Below, piece by piece: positions 24,925-33,122 of a stretch of DNA of 33,122 bases. The translations under genes were made by a program, and so were the position numbers. Source of the DNA: Pseudoalteromonas sp. S16_S37 (lineage in GTDB: Bacteria; Pseudomonadota; Gammaproteobacteria; Enterobacterales; Alteromonadaceae); contig NZ_JAAUWV010000050.1 in assembly GCF_014694405.1 (NCBI RefSeq), positions 1-33,122 on the forward strand, in the 5' to 3' direction. The first letter of the stretch is position 1. Each line of letters begins with the position of its first letter. The notes beneath the pieces were generated by a model, which saw only the letters and a list, made by a program, of their open reading frames with translations, had not been told where the DNA came from and made no database searches.

Positions 24925-26264
24925 GCTCTTATTTGATAGCAGGGGATATATTTACTACCAGGAAGCTTCATACGACCTTGATCTACAAAAGCGCGCAATA
25001 GCTTATCCATGTCCTTCATGAGTGAAGTATCGCCGCTTAGTATATAAGGCCCATGCTGTTTAATTGCTCGGATCCCTTCATCTTTAACGTTACCTGCCAC
25101 AATCCCTGAAAATGCACGACGCAAATTAGCGGCGAGCTGCTGAGTGGGCTGGTTAAGATGCAAATCAAGCGCCGCCATATTTTCATGTGTTGGTGCAAAA
25201 GGCATTTGAAATTCGTTATCTATTTTAAGTGTCCAGTTGAAGTAATAAGCATCGCCTTGCAATTTTCGATACTCTCTTACTTCTTTCATACCCAACTTTA
25301 GCTTTTTCGCCACAAGTGCTGGGTTATCAATGATCACTTCAAACTTTTCTAGCGCCTCTTCGCCCAAGGTACTTTTTACAAATAGGCAGATCTCTTCAAA
25401 GTACTTAGCTGACTCCTTAGGACCCGTGAGTATGACAGGTAAACACTGTTTTGCATTGTCTGGGTGAAGCAAAATACCCAACAAATACAACAATTCTTCA
25501 GCGGTACCGGCGCCACCTGGAAAAATAATAATACCGTGTGCGGTGCGCACAAAGGCTTCTAGGCGCTTTTCAATATCAGGTAATATAACCAGCTCATTTA
25601 CGATAGGATTCGGTGGCTCAGCTGCGATGATACTAGGCTCGGTTAAACCTAGGTAACGATTGTTACTGATCCTTTGTTTAGCATGACCTATCGTAGCCCC
25701 TTTCATAGGGCCTTTCATTGCACCAGGCCCACAGCCCGTGCAAATATTTAATCCGCGCAACCCAAGCTGATAACCCACCTCTTTTGTATATCGATATTCG
25801 GTTTCATTGATTGAGTGACCGCCCCAACAAGTAATAATGTTTGGGTCGCTGTTCACTTCAAGTGCATCGGCATTACGCAGCATATCAAACACCATGTGCG
25901 TTATTTCTCGAGGCGTATTTATCTGTGTTTCGTGACGCTGACAGATAAACAAAATATCTCGAATAACCGAGAAGATATGCTCATGAATACCCAGAATTAT
26001 CTCACCATCAACAAAGGCAGTCTCAGGTGGATTACTGAGTTCAATTTTGATGCCCCGCTCACGGGCAATTAGCTTAATATCAAAGTCTTGGTATTTATTG
26101 TAGATTTCAGAGCTGGAGTCTGTGTGACTGCCCACGTTTAACACAGCAAGGGCACAATTTCGAAATAGCCTATATCTTTCACTGTTAGAAGATTGCTGTA
26201 ATAGGTCTACCTCTAATTGAGATAACAGGTTTAGTACACCAGTTGGATTTAACTGTACTTGCAT
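24921..26264 (-). CDS. ppnN: Pyrimidine/purine nucleotide 5'-monophosphate nucleosidase PpnN
   Basis: A 447-residue enzyme (E. coli YgdH is 454) that cleaves nucleoside monophosphates to base and ribose 5-phosphate, and in E. coli is stimulated by (p)ppGpp. The LOG/lysine-decarboxylase-like core contains CWGGHSINETEYRYTKEVG, CTGCGPGAMKGPMKGA and the hallmark IIFPGGAGTAEELLYLLG. The second ATG (26264) is chosen because GGAG lies seven bases upstream of it; an ATG at 26270 is too close to that site. It follows the diguanylate cyclase by about 14 bases. Confidence 0.94.
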   Translation of the reverse strand: MQVQLNPTGVLNLLSQLEVDLLQQSSNSERYRLFRNCALAVLNVGSHTDSSSEIYNKYQDFDIKLIARERGIKIELSNPPETAFVDGEIILGIHEHIFSVIRDILFICQRHETQINTPREITHMVFDMLRNADALEVNSDPNIITCWGGHSINETEYRYTKEVGYQLGLRGLNICTGCGPGAMKGPMKGATIGHAKQRISNNRYLGLTEPSIIAAEPPNPIVNELVILPDIEKRLEAFVRTAHGIIIFPGGAGTAEELLYLLGILLHPDNAKQCLPVILTGPKESAKYFEEICLFVKSTLGEEALEKFEVIIDNPALVAKKLKLGMKEVREYRKLQGDAYYFNWTLKIDNEFQMPFAPTHENMAALDLHLNQPTQQLAANLRRAFSGIVAGNVKDEGIRAIKQHGPYILSGDTSLMKDMDKLLRAFVDQGRMKLPGSKYIPCYQIRA

Positions 26265-26278
26265 AGGCATTCTCCTTT

Positions 26279-27829
26279 TTATTCACGAAGGCAAAGACGG
26301 TCACGACCGCTATTTTTTGCCTCGTAAAGTGCGCTATCCGCTCTATCAAATGCAGATAGCGGGGTGTCACCATCTTTAAACTGCGTTGCACCTAGAGATA
26401 TGGTGATTTGTACTTGCGTCTCTTTAAACTTAAAAGGGATCGACTTTATTACATTACGTAATTTCTCAAGTGGCGGCTTTGCATGTTGTAAGTGCATACC
26501 AGGCATCAACAACACAAACTCTTCACCGCCGTAGCGGGCTATAAAATCAGTTTTACGTATTGCTTTTTTCAGCGCTCTTGCAATCACTTGCAACGTTTTA
26601 TCACCGGCACTGTGTCCGTATTTATCGTTAATAGACTTAAAATGGTCTACGTCTATCACCACTAATGTTACATCACCTTTGTTTATACCAAATAGATGAA
26701 ACTCTTGATTAAATCTATCGTCGAAAGCGGCTCTGTTAGGTAGTTTTGTTAATCCATCAAGTAAACTTTTAAAACGCTGCTCAGACAAGCGCTTTTTATA
26801 GGTGTTAACTTTACTCTCTAGCACATTGATGCGGTCGTTGATCTTTTCAAAGCTCTCAAACAATGCTTTTTTATCTTCGCTTTCAATACGTTCACGTTCT
26901 ATCAAATCTTGACTTAAAAGTTTTAATTCACCATCCACTAAGCTTTTTAATTCGCTGATAGACGTCGCTTTTTGTGTACGAGCATTTAAGCTCTCAATTT
27001 TCGACTCGATTTGCTTATTAAGGTTAGTAATTTGCTTATTAACATTTTGCGAATGCTTGGTGGTGGCAACGATAGAGCTATTTAGTTCTTCTAACGTTTG
27101 GTTAAGTGAAACTAAAAAACCCTGTGCCGATTGGCGCTCTCGGCTGATACTTTTCACTATCACTTTGATGATATTCAGCGCCGAATTAAGCAAAGAATCA
27201 ATGCTGTCATTGGGACTAATGGCATTTTTTATAGCTTTAACTTCTTGCGAGACATCTTCATCGAAGGTTAACTCGTTTGCTAGATTTAATAACTCGTTGG
27301 CAATTTCCGGCGCCTGACTTGCCTCACCTTGATTGCTGACACTATCTGCTTGAGTTAATTTAAGTTGTAGCGCTTGCTGATATATCCCTGATAGTTTTTC
27401 TAAAATAGGGATGTAATCATTGGTTGTATTTATATTTGATAGCTCATGGTCCAATAAATGGCGCAGCTTTCTGCGGCCATCTTCTGGTAAACCTCTGATT
27501 TTTTGAAGTTGTTTACCAGCTTGACTAATACTTTGCTGTAACGCACGATTATTGGCATTGATGGTTGCTTCTTGGTGCTTAAGGGTTTCATTCATCCCTT
27601 CAATCAAAGGCTCAAGTTCTTCAAACCCCATCCCTTTTTGCAACACACTTCTAAACTTCGCCAGCTGATTATCAAGCGCCACATCCTGACCCTTACAGCT
27701 TAACGACAATTTAGCAGCAAAATTAGATAACACATCCACTTGATGCTTACGCGCGGTCTCTAAGGCTATTCTAGCTTTAATAGTTTGTTCTAGTTTTTTT
27801 TCTAGTAGCGCAGAATTTTTAGTTACCAA
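26279..27829 (-). CDS. Diguanylate cyclase (GGDEF) with long coiled-coil N terminus
   Basis: A 516-residue protein predicted to make c-di-GMP from two GTP. The C-terminal GGDEF domain (about residues 350-516) has LTKLPNRAAFDDRF, the active-site RYGGEEF near residue 434, and an intact inhibitory RxxD site (RKTD) exactly five residues before GGEEF, so product inhibition is likely. Residues 1-340 are helical, with heptad-rich coiled coil (for example NKQITNLNKQIESKIESLN), and lack membrane helices. The start is a TTG at 27829. It is the first gene of a probable five-gene unit with ppnN and xni. Confidence 0.93.
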   Translation of the reverse strand: MVTKNSALLEKKLEQTIKARIALETARKHQVDVLSNFAAKLSLSCKGQDVALDNQLAKFRSVLQKGMGFEELEPLIEGMNETLKHQEATINANNRALQQSISQAGKQLQKIRGLPEDGRRKLRHLLDHELSNINTTNDYIPILEKLSGIYQQALQLKLTQADSVSNQGEASQAPEIANELLNLANELTFDEDVSQEVKAIKNAISPNDSIDSLLNSALNIIKVIVKSISRERQSAQGFLVSLNQTLEELNSSIVATTKHSQNVNKQITNLNKQIESKIESLNARTQKATSISELKSLVDGELKLLSQDLIERERIESEDKKALFESFEKINDRINVLESKVNTYKKRLSEQRFKSLLDGLTKLPNRAAFDDRFNQEFHLFGINKGDVTLVVIDVDHFKSINDKYGHSAGDKTLQVIARALKKAIRKTDFIARYGGEEFVLLMPGMHLQHAKPPLEKLRNVIKSIPFKFKETQVQITISLGATQFKDGDTPLSAFDRADSALYEAKNSGRDRLCLRE

Positions 27830-27950
27830 TATTAACTACTTCCATCATCTCAGTGTTTTAACTTAAGTTTACATCAATTATCTACGTTGTGTTTACGAAT
27901 TTTATGTTCTTTGCCGTTTACCGAATATATTGTGCATTCGCCGAGTTTTT

Positions 27951-27978
27951 TAGACAAGGCATGGTGTTTTGGTATGCT
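27951..27978 (+). promoter_or_regulatory. Promoter of the M61 peptidase gene
   Basis: TAGACA (27951-27956), 16 bases, TATGCT (27973-27978), followed by a GC-rich discriminator (CGGCGC). This looks like a good sigma-70 promoter 30 bases before the peptidase ATG. The GC discriminator is of the type associated with stringent control. Confidence 0.55.
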
Positions 27979-28007
27979 CGGCGCATTACTTCCAACTCGG
28001 TCTAACA

Positions 28008-29786
28008 ATGCTTTACAAACATTTTCTTTTACCACTTAGCTTATTATCGCTCAACGCATTAGCAGAAGTAGAATATAAACTGGTCATCGATCAAGCACAG
28101 CACCACCTTGGCAATGTTTCTGTGACATTTCCAAAATCAGCGCAAGCTCATCTAGACATTAAACTACCAGATTGGCGCACCGGACGCTACGAAGTATTGA
28201 ATCTTGCCAACGGTATTCGATATTTCAATGCGACGGATCAAAAAGGCAACCCACTGAGCTGGCACAAAATAGACAAAAGCACTTGGCGTGTGAATATCGA
28301 CAACCCAACTGAGATCAAAGTAAGTTATCAAGTTTATGCCAACGAACTGGGCATGCGCGCTAGACATATAGATGATAGTCATGCGTTTATCGATGCTTCA
28401 GGCTTTTTTATGTTTTCTGAGTCATTTCGCCATGAGCCTGTTTTAGTCGATTTAGATGTTCCAAAACAGTGGCGTTCAGTATCGGGGATGGATTTTGCTC
28501 ATGATAAACATAGCTTCAGCGCGCCAAACTATGACGTATTGGTCGACTCCCCCATCGAAACCGGTATAAATGAATTACATAAATTCTCCGTAGATGGACG
28601 TGAGTATGAGTTAGTTATTTGGGGGCAGGGGAACTATGATGTAGAGAAGATGCTGATTGATCTAAAAAAATTAGTCAAAACAGGCACGCTTATTTGGCAT
28701 GATTATCCCTATCAGCGCTATGTGTTTATGGTTCACGCCACCAGTGGTGCCCGCGGCGCAACCGAACATCTCAACTCGACCATTATTCAACGTCACCGTG
28801 ATAGCTTTGCTAAACGTAAGGACTATGTTGGATTTATTTCTACCGCAGCCCATGAGTTCATTCATACGTGGAACGTTAAAGCCTATCGGCCAGCAGGATT
28901 AGTTCCTTACGATTATATAAACCCAAACTACAGTGATTTACTGTGGCTCTCGGAGGGTTCAACAAGCTATTTGGAAGACTACCTGTTACTAAGCGCAGGG
29001 ATCACCACTGCGAGCGAGTTTTTTGAAAACTTGACTCGAACGCTCAATACGCACTTTGCTACACCGGGAAGGCAAGTTCAGTCAGCTGCTCATTCAAGCT
29101 TTGATAAATGGATTAATCAAGGGGGCGATCATGGCAAAAACTACAGTACCAACATTTACAGAGAAGGCTCGTTAATATCTATGGCCTTAGACATAGACTT
29201 GCTTGCAAATAGTGATGGTGAGGTTAGCTATCGAGATGTACACAAGCAGCTATACAAACATTTTAAGCTGCCAAATAAATTTACCAGTGACGATGTAAAA
29301 GTTATTCTGCAGCAAATATCAGGACAAGATTATGGCGCTTGGTGGGAAGCGCATGTAAACGCGCCTTTGAATTTAGATATACAACTGCTACTAGATAAAG
29401 TTGGCTTAGAGTACGTTCACCCAGAAGGCGCAAAACCAATTGCTAATTTACAAGTAGAAGCAAAAAGCACAGGGCAACTACTGACGTTAACCCATGTGGC
29501 ACGCGACAGTTCGGCTTGGCAAGCAGGTTTAACATCGGGAGACAAAATAGTCGCCTTTAATGGAAACCATGTGCGGGAGACATTAGCAGACTCATTGTCA
29601 TACTTTAAAGGCAACGATAAAGTCAGAGTCGATTTTATTCGCAGAGATAAGCTAATGAGTACTCAGGTGATACTTGATAGTGATTTTGATAAGCCCAAGG
29701 TAGTACGCGCTATCTCTTCACCCAGTGCTTCGCAACAAAAGCTGTTTAAAGCTTGGACAGGCATAGCACATCCAGCTTCAAAATAA
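28008..29786 (+). CDS. M61-family glycyl aminopeptidase with PDZ domain, exported
   Basis: A 592-residue exported zinc peptidase. Residues 1-19 are a signal peptide with cleavage likely after NALA. An N-terminal beta domain precedes the thermolysin-like catalytic domain with HEFIH (282-286) in AAHEFIHTWNVKAY and the third zinc ligand Glu316 in LSEGSTSYLEDY. A PDZ-like domain follows (VARDSSAWQAGLTSGDKIVA). The family removes N-terminal Gly/Ala in studied members. The ATG at 28008 is chosen over one at 27969 because it gives the clean signal peptide and lies after the promoter. A strong hairpin follows. Confidence 0.93.
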   Translation: MLYKHFLLPLSLLSLNALAEVEYKLVIDQAQHHLGNVSVTFPKSAQAHLDIKLPDWRTGRYEVLNLANGIRYFNATDQKGNPLSWHKIDKSTWRVNIDNPTEIKVSYQVYANELGMRARHIDDSHAFIDASGFFMFSESFRHEPVLVDLDVPKQWRSVSGMDFAHDKHSFSAPNYDVLVDSPIETGINELHKFSVDGREYELVIWGQGNYDVEKMLIDLKKLVKTGTLIWHDYPYQRYVFMVHATSGARGATEHLNSTIIQRHRDSFAKRKDYVGFISTAAHEFIHTWNVKAYRPAGLVPYDYINPNYSDLLWLSEGSTSYLEDYLLLSAGITTASEFFENLTRTLNTHFATPGRQVQSAAHSSFDKWINQGGDHGKNYSTNIYREGSLISMALDIDLLANSDGEVSYRDVHKQLYKHFKLPNKFTSDDVKVILQQISGQDYGAWWEAHVNAPLNLDIQLLLDKVGLEYVHPEGAKPIANLQVEAKSTGQLLTLTHVARDSSAWQAGLTSGDKIVAFNGNHVRETLADSLSYFKGNDKVRVDFIRRDKLMSTQVILDSDFDKPKVVRAISSPSASQQKLFKAWTGIAHPASK

Positions 29787-29796
29787 CCTACCTTCA

Positions 29797-29829
29797 TGCG
29801 GTTCAGCTTTGCAAGATAGCTGAACCGCA
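29797..29829 (+). terminator. Terminator after the M61 peptidase gene
   Basis: TGCGGTTCAGCT (29797-29808) and AGCTGAACCGCA (29818-29829) form a perfect 12-bp stem with a 9-base loop; a short TTTT follows six bases later. Confidence 0.75.
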
Positions 29830-29938
29830 GTGCGTTTTCGCTAAAGTATGCGCTGCATCAAAAACACAACCCTTTTATAGTTGTTTTAAGCAAATTCACT
29901 CACTAGATTAATAATACTGTTTCTAATGGAGGTGAGTT

Positions 29939-30316
29939 ATGTCGCAACAACACGGCTTTTCAATCGGCATTGAACGAATGAACGATCAATTTGTCGTCCA
30001 TCTAAAGGCATTTGGTACGCTAACCCACGAAGATTATAAAACCATAACCCCCATGCTAGAGGGCGCATTTCAACAAGTGGAGCATCCTCATATTAAAGTA
30101 ATTGCGGATATGACCCACTTAGAAGGTTGGGAACTAAAGGCCGCTTGGGATGACTTTAAACTCGGTTTAAAATATGGTTCTAGTTTCGAGAAAGTAGCAC
30201 TGATTGGCCCACGGCCTTGGCAAGATACACTCGCCAAAATTGCAGGGTGGTTTATGGGAGCTAAAGTAGAAAAGTTTAGTGATTTTTCACAAGCTAAAGC
30301 ATGGTTGCTTGAATAA
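29939..30316 (+). CDS. SpoIIAA-like/STAS family protein
   Basis: A 125-residue cytoplasmic protein of the SpoIIAA-like (STAS/SEC14-like) family. It has the alternating strand-helix pattern VVHLKAFGTLTHEDYKTITP, IKVIADMTHLEGWELKAAW and KVALIGPRPWQDTLAKI. Members are small and of uncertain role, possibly ligand or lipid binding. The ATG at 29939 is preceded by an almost perfect ribosome binding site (GGAGGTGA). It appears monocistronic. Confidence 0.88.
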   Translation: MSQQHGFSIGIERMNDQFVVHLKAFGTLTHEDYKTITPMLEGAFQQVEHPHIKVIADMTHLEGWELKAAWDDFKLGLKYGSSFEKVALIGPRPWQDTLAKIAGWFMGAKVEKFSDFSQAKAWLLE

Positions 30317-30768
30317 CATAAAAACAGCAACAAGCAGACATAAAATAAACGACTGTGCTTATCGAAGAAAGTATGGGAGTGAGATACGCTCCCACTTAGC
30401 ATTTTCCAATACTCTGACTCTATCGAATTAACCATCTTTGCAAAGCAATCACCCATAAAGAGTTCTAACTAACATCGCGCAAATGGATAGATTTTTACCT
30501 CCAATGAGTCACTAAAACAGGCGCTATAGCATCAGACAAAATAAGCCACTGGCTCGTCGAAAATTTTCAACTTGGTGAGCAAGCGAAATTTTATTAAAGC
30601 TTAATATGAAAGTAGTGAACCTAGATGTTCATGTTAAAACAGCAACCTATGGGTAACGTAATCAAACACTTTATTTTTAACAGCAAGCCTTATTGGCGAA
30701 TTAGATCTTGTTGGACTACACATAAGAGGCTGATTGTAGCAATAGACACTGAAAAAGTAGGAGGGAAT
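30317..30768. other. 452-base gap without a convincing gene
   Basis: It holds a hairpin at 30374-30394 (TGGGAGTG, loop AGATA, CGCTCCCA, 8 bp with one G-U pair) that may terminate the STAS-like gene, though no T-run follows. The rest is AT-rich and presumably carries the promoter of the next gene. An open extension of the next gene back to 30625 is probably noncoding. Confidence 0.5.
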
Positions 30769-31716
30769 ATGTCTAATTCAGGTCAAGTAGAACAACATCT
30801 ATCAAAACGTAAACTCGAATCCACAACAAAGGTAGAACCAGCGTTAGGACCACTCAGTCAACTACCGGGTGTGTGGAAAAACACAGGTCAATTTCAAGGC
30901 CATGGTTGGAATATGATTGCACTGCCGTTTCCAATGGGCAACCACGACTATCGTTTACTCAATAACCAGTACAATGAAACACTCACTTTTCAACTCGTCG
31001 ACAAAAATGTACCTAACCGTGGTATGAATGGTGATCAAGAAGTATTTACCGTTGACTACGTACAAGCAATTGAGCAAATTGCCGCAGCAGATTTTCCTGA
31101 CTCAGGCTTAGCAGGGGGACCAGGACTGGCCATTCATCATGAACCAGGTCTTTGGTTACACATGAAAGACCATACGACAGGGGATATTAATATAGCGCGC
31201 CTATCGAGCATTCCCCATGGGGATGCAGTTATGGCTCTGGGGAAAAGCGATAAAAGTACTAGCGGATTTGATATACCTAACATAAGCGGACTGCCTATCG
31301 GTGTTAATCAGGATCTCACGAATCCTTACCTAGAACCCTATGCACATTTTAATGCCCATCCGTTTAAAGGTGTGTTTAACCCAACTAAACCGAATGACCT
31401 GCTAACATCTGCTATCGCACCATTTTTTAGTAATGACCAAATAGCAAATGTTACCCAGCTAAAAGTTGACTCAGCAATGGGCAGTGGTGGTGTGAACAAT
31501 ATTCCTTTTGTGACAAGACAAGCGAATGCGGCTGAAGTAAGCTCTATTTTCTGGATTTATGAGTTAAAAGAAAAACACCCTAATGGTGAGCCAAGGATGT
31601 TATTGCAATACACTCAAACCGTTATGTTGGAATTCTTCGACAGCCCAAATGGTCCAGGATTAATTAAGTGGCCACACATCAGTATTAACACGCTTGAAAA
31701 GCAGCCAAACAATTGA
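30769..31716 (+). CDS. Possible heme-binding beta-barrel (nitrobindin-like) protein
   Basis: A 315-residue soluble protein. The segment LPGVWKNTGQFQGHGWNMIALPF, then GLAIHHEPGLWLHM and IARLSSIPHGDAVMALG, has the repeating strand pattern and conserved Trp/His seen in nitrobindin/FABP-like barrels; I recall close relatives annotated simply as heme-binding. This is a tentative fold-level match. There is no signal peptide. The ATG at 30769 is preferred over 30625 because GGAGG (30760-30764) sits directly before it and the upstream extension is basic and not protein-like. A hairpin follows. Confidence 0.6.
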   Translation: MSNSGQVEQHLSKRKLESTTKVEPALGPLSQLPGVWKNTGQFQGHGWNMIALPFPMGNHDYRLLNNQYNETLTFQLVDKNVPNRGMNGDQEVFTVDYVQAIEQIAAADFPDSGLAGGPGLAIHHEPGLWLHMKDHTTGDINIARLSSIPHGDAVMALGKSDKSTSGFDIPNISGLPIGVNQDLTNPYLEPYAHFNAHPFKGVFNPTKPNDLLTSAIAPFFSNDQIANVTQLKVDSAMGSGGVNNIPFVTRQANAAEVSSIFWIYELKEKHPNGEPRMLLQYTQTVMLEFFDSPNGPGLIKWPHISINTLEKQPNN

Positions 31717-31723
31717 TTTTATA

Positions 31724-31747
31724 TAGGCAGCCTAGATGGGCTGCCTA
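31724..31747. terminator. Bidirectional hairpin between convergent genes
   Basis: TAGGCAGCC (31724-31732) and GGCTGCCTA (31739-31747) form a perfect 9-bp stem with a 6-base loop between two convergent genes. T-tracts are weak on both sides. Confidence 0.6.
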
Positions 31748-31765
31748 GCTTAAGTTAAACGACAG

Positions 31766-32383
31766 TTAACGCTCTACTTGGCCCATCGGGGAAAGTAATC
31801 TGCCTTTTTCATCTTTTGGTGGTTCGAGGGTGTTATAACGCTCGAGTGCTTGCTCAGATAACTGCAAACCGACTTCATCATCATAAGATTCCGTAGTGCC
31901 GGCAGAAGCAACTCCTTGACGACTTATACTACAATACCCTTTGCGCTCAAAGTAAGCATTACCAAAGAACCAAAAACTACCGAACTTAGTGTTCTCTACC
32001 CACTCGTGCCAATGACCAGCGCCAATTTCTGGGCGAGAGTCTTTTACCTGAGTAACAAGCTCCCACTGCATACCATCGTGACCTCGCTCACTCCAAAAGT
32101 CACCATACATAAACACCTGGTCTCCTTCTTTTTCAGCAATACCATTCCAGTTTGGATAAGTATTCGACACCCATCTATACACTTCATGAGAGCCGTTGGT
32201 ACCTACAAAATAGAAGCAAAGCCCTTGTGTTGCCCAGCGCGAATGGATTGAAGAACGATCATCATGGAAGGTGATCATCCATTGATTACCCTCTTGAGTA
32301 AGGGTTGGTTTGTAAAGCTGCGCTTGTGCCGCAGTGCTCGCTAACGTCAGCGCTGCAACACTAAAAGCAAGTAAATGTTTCAT
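31766..32383 (-). CDS. Exported protein of unknown function
   Basis: A 205-residue protein that I do not recognise. Residues 1-21 are a clear Sec signal peptide with cleavage after AQA. The mature part is rich in Trp, Tyr and Phe (GHWHEWVENTKFGSFWFFGNAYF), has Cys in GLCFYFVG and GYCSIS that might pair, and looks like an all-beta exported domain. A charged tail (PPKDEKGRLLSPMGQVER) ends it. The ribosome binding site GGAGAG precedes the ATG. It is convergent with the heme-binding-like gene. Confidence 0.75.
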   Translation of the reverse strand: MKHLLAFSVAALTLASTAAQAQLYKPTLTQEGNQWMITFHDDRSSIHSRWATQGLCFYFVGTNGSHEVYRWVSNTYPNWNGIAEKEGDQVFMYGDFWSERGHDGMQWELVTQVKDSRPEIGAGHWHEWVENTKFGSFWFFGNAYFERKGYCSISRQGVASAGTTESYDDEVGLQLSEQALERYNTLEPPKDEKGRLLSPMGQVER

Positions 32384-32908
32384 AACTGTTCTCTCCTTAT
32401 TTAATTAAAAATGTCTCCTTGAGGAGTCCTTTTAGGCGCCATAAGCGCCGTTACAATTATGGTTAATTTGTACGAATTAATTGTATCGCGGAGTATGTAT
32501 GGATAGAGGTAAACACTTTTACTGGCCACCTTTGTTTACTAAAAATATGATTATGTACTTAGCTTATTCGCTATGTTTTAAATGCAATCAAGATACATGC
32601 AGCCCTGACACTTTGAAAGCGCGTACGTTTTTCATAGCTTCCCCAAAATCAAGCCAATTGGTGTATACAAAGGTGAATTTTAGATTACCAAGTGGACGGA
32701 CTGGAGATCTAATAAAGATACGTTCATTATTTGCGATAGGTCTTAGTACTGAAAATAAAAGGTTTTACTTGTCATATTTACGAATGACATTAAGCATCAT
32801 CGGCTATTGACGCTGGTGTTTTTTGTTGGTCAAGCGCCTGCTTTGTATTGAGGAAGCAAGTAGGGGTTTGCCACTTAATACGTGACAAACCACAGAAAAC
32901 TGTAAGCG
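32384..32908. other. Long gap with no convincing gene
   Basis: A 109-codon frame from a TTG at 32481 to 32810 exists, but it has no ribosome binding site and no family resemblance. An imperfect inverted repeat GGTTTGcCAC...GTGaCAAACC lies near 32863-32890. Otherwise nothing is evident. Confidence 0.4.
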
Positions 32909-32917
32909 CTACAGTTT
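32893..32917 (-). terminator. Terminator overlapping the end of the interrupted gene
   Basis: On the minus strand AAACTGTA, loop GCGCT, TACAGTTT runs straight into further T residues. The stem contains the stop codon of the truncated gene next to it. Confidence 0.7.
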
Positions 32918-33002
32918 GAGTGAGTTAAGATACTCGTTTTGGCTCACTATTTCACTGATAAAAATAGAGTTATTTTTCTTTGCAAGTTCTAAGGCTTGCT
33001 GT
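32909..33002 (-). pseudogene. C-terminal stub of a gene interrupted by an IS256-family element
   Basis: On the minus strand a frame ending in TAG (32911-32909) reads ...ALELAKKNNSIFISEIVSQ then NEYLNSLKL, a natural-looking protein C terminus followed by its own terminator. Going upstream it runs directly into the IS256-family end at about 33003, so the gene appears disrupted by the insertion. Only about 30 residues remain and the family is not identifiable. Confidence 0.65.
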
Positions 33003-33122
33003 GAGACCCTGTAACAGATTCTGTGTAACTGCCATTTAGTTGATATGTCTTTCGAGGCGTTCCTCGAATTCGATAATAAATCGACTCATCGCCTGACGCC
33101 AGTTTTGAATGGGCATTGTCCA
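33003..33122 (-). mobile_element. IS256-family insertion sequence, one end (partial)
   Basis: The terminal repeat begins GAGACCCTGTAACAGATT and includes CTGTGTAACTGCC, typical of IS256-family ends, and is followed by the 3' end of a transposase on the minus strand. The rest lies beyond the window. The exact boundary is an estimate; the target duplication cannot be checked here. Confidence 0.8.
33036..33122 (-). CDS. IS256-family transposase, C-terminal fragment (partial)
   Basis: The last 28 codons of a transposase, entering from beyond the window: PIQNWRQAMSRFIIEFEERL then ERHIN and a TAA stop. The W..AMS.F.I.F..RL pattern is the conserved C-terminal end of IS256/mutator-type DDE transposases. 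The catalytic part is outside the window, so it cannot be said whether the copy is intact. Confidence 0.85.
   Translation of the reverse strand, partial: WTMPIQNWRQAMSRFIIEFEERLERHIN

Noticed and set aside
30625..30768. 48-codon N-terminal extension of the heme-binding-like gene
   Set aside because: The internal ATG at 30769 has a strong ribosome binding site, and the extension has no domain or signal character.
32481..32810. 109-codon plus-strand frame starting with TTG
   Set aside because: No ribosome binding site, no family resemblance and no clear coding character; an internal ATG at 32499 is no better. Treated as noncoding.
1..33122. CRISPR array, tRNA/rRNA genes, prophage or toxin-antitoxin modules
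   Set aside because: No regularly spaced repeats, no recognised tRNA or rRNA sequence and no phage or toxin-antitoxin proteins were seen. Small unfamiliar RNAs cannot be excluded by eye.

Overview
The window is about 33 kb of chromosome from a moderately AT-rich marine-type gammaproteobacterium, most likely in the Alteromonadales (Pseudoalteromonas-like). This rests on gene content and neighbourhoods: an HU-beta gene beside ilvIH, an NAD-type isocitrate dehydrogenase, a ppnN-xni-DUF3192 run, and an ECF sigma/ChrR photoprotection cluster. The taxonomy is inferred from protein character; no marker gene such as 16S rRNA is present. Most of the window is ordinary housekeeping and accessory chromosome.

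Layout. 1-2850: a short orphan C-terminal-looking reading frame, then four single plus-strand genes (NTF2/SnoaL-like protein, VOC/glyoxalase-like protein, Prx5-type peroxiredoxin, membrane fatty acid desaturase). 2929-8389: a minus-strand RND efflux pair (lipoprotein adaptor plus inner-membrane pump) with a divergent LysR regulator, whose 3' end overlaps an alkyltransferase-like (Atl) DNA-repair gene. 8448-9023: a LON-substrate-binding-domain protein. 9021-17568: a tightly packed plus-strand operon of ten genes: ECF sigma factor, ChrR-type zinc anti-sigma, DUF523-DUF1722 protein, CPD photolyase, SnoaL-like protein, SDR, FAD-dependent oxidoreductase, DUF1365 protein, Cfa-like methyltransferase and DUF2878 membrane protein. 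17769-18044: hupB. 18110-20555: ilvIH on the minus strand behind a promoter, a Leu/Val-rich leader peptide and an attenuator. 20733-21740: NAD isocitrate dehydrogenase. 21992-27829: a minus-strand run of a GGDEF diguanylate cyclase, ppnN, xni, a DUF3192 protein and a large protein of uncertain identity. 28008-32383: M61 peptidase, STAS-like protein, a possible heme-binding beta-barrel protein and a small exported protein. 32909-33122: the C-terminal stub of a gene broken by an IS256-family element that runs off the end of the window.

The most interesting system is the ECF sigma/ChrR operon. In Rhodobacter sphaeroides the related RpoE-ChrR pair is released by singlet oxygen and turns on photolyase and membrane-lipid genes. 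From memory, the flavin oxidase, DUF1365 protein and Cfa-like methyltransferase are the enzyme types (UfaD, UfaO, UfaM) that turn an unsaturated phospholipid acyl chain into a methylated furan fatty acid, a singlet-oxygen scavenger. Here all three lie side by side downstream of sigma, ChrR and photolyase, behind a good ECF-type promoter (TGATCC, 18 bases, TAAAAC). The reading is that light/singlet-oxygen stress releases the sigma factor, which induces both DNA repair and a furan-lipid pathway. The SnoaL-like, SDR and DUF2878 proteins are unassigned members of the same operon.

The second clear regulatory structure is the ilvIH leader: a 23-codon peptide with ten Ile/Leu/Val codons within a 14-codon stretch, followed by a strong terminator whose 5' arm can instead pair with the end of the peptide-coding sequence. 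This is classical ribosome-mediated transcription attenuation.
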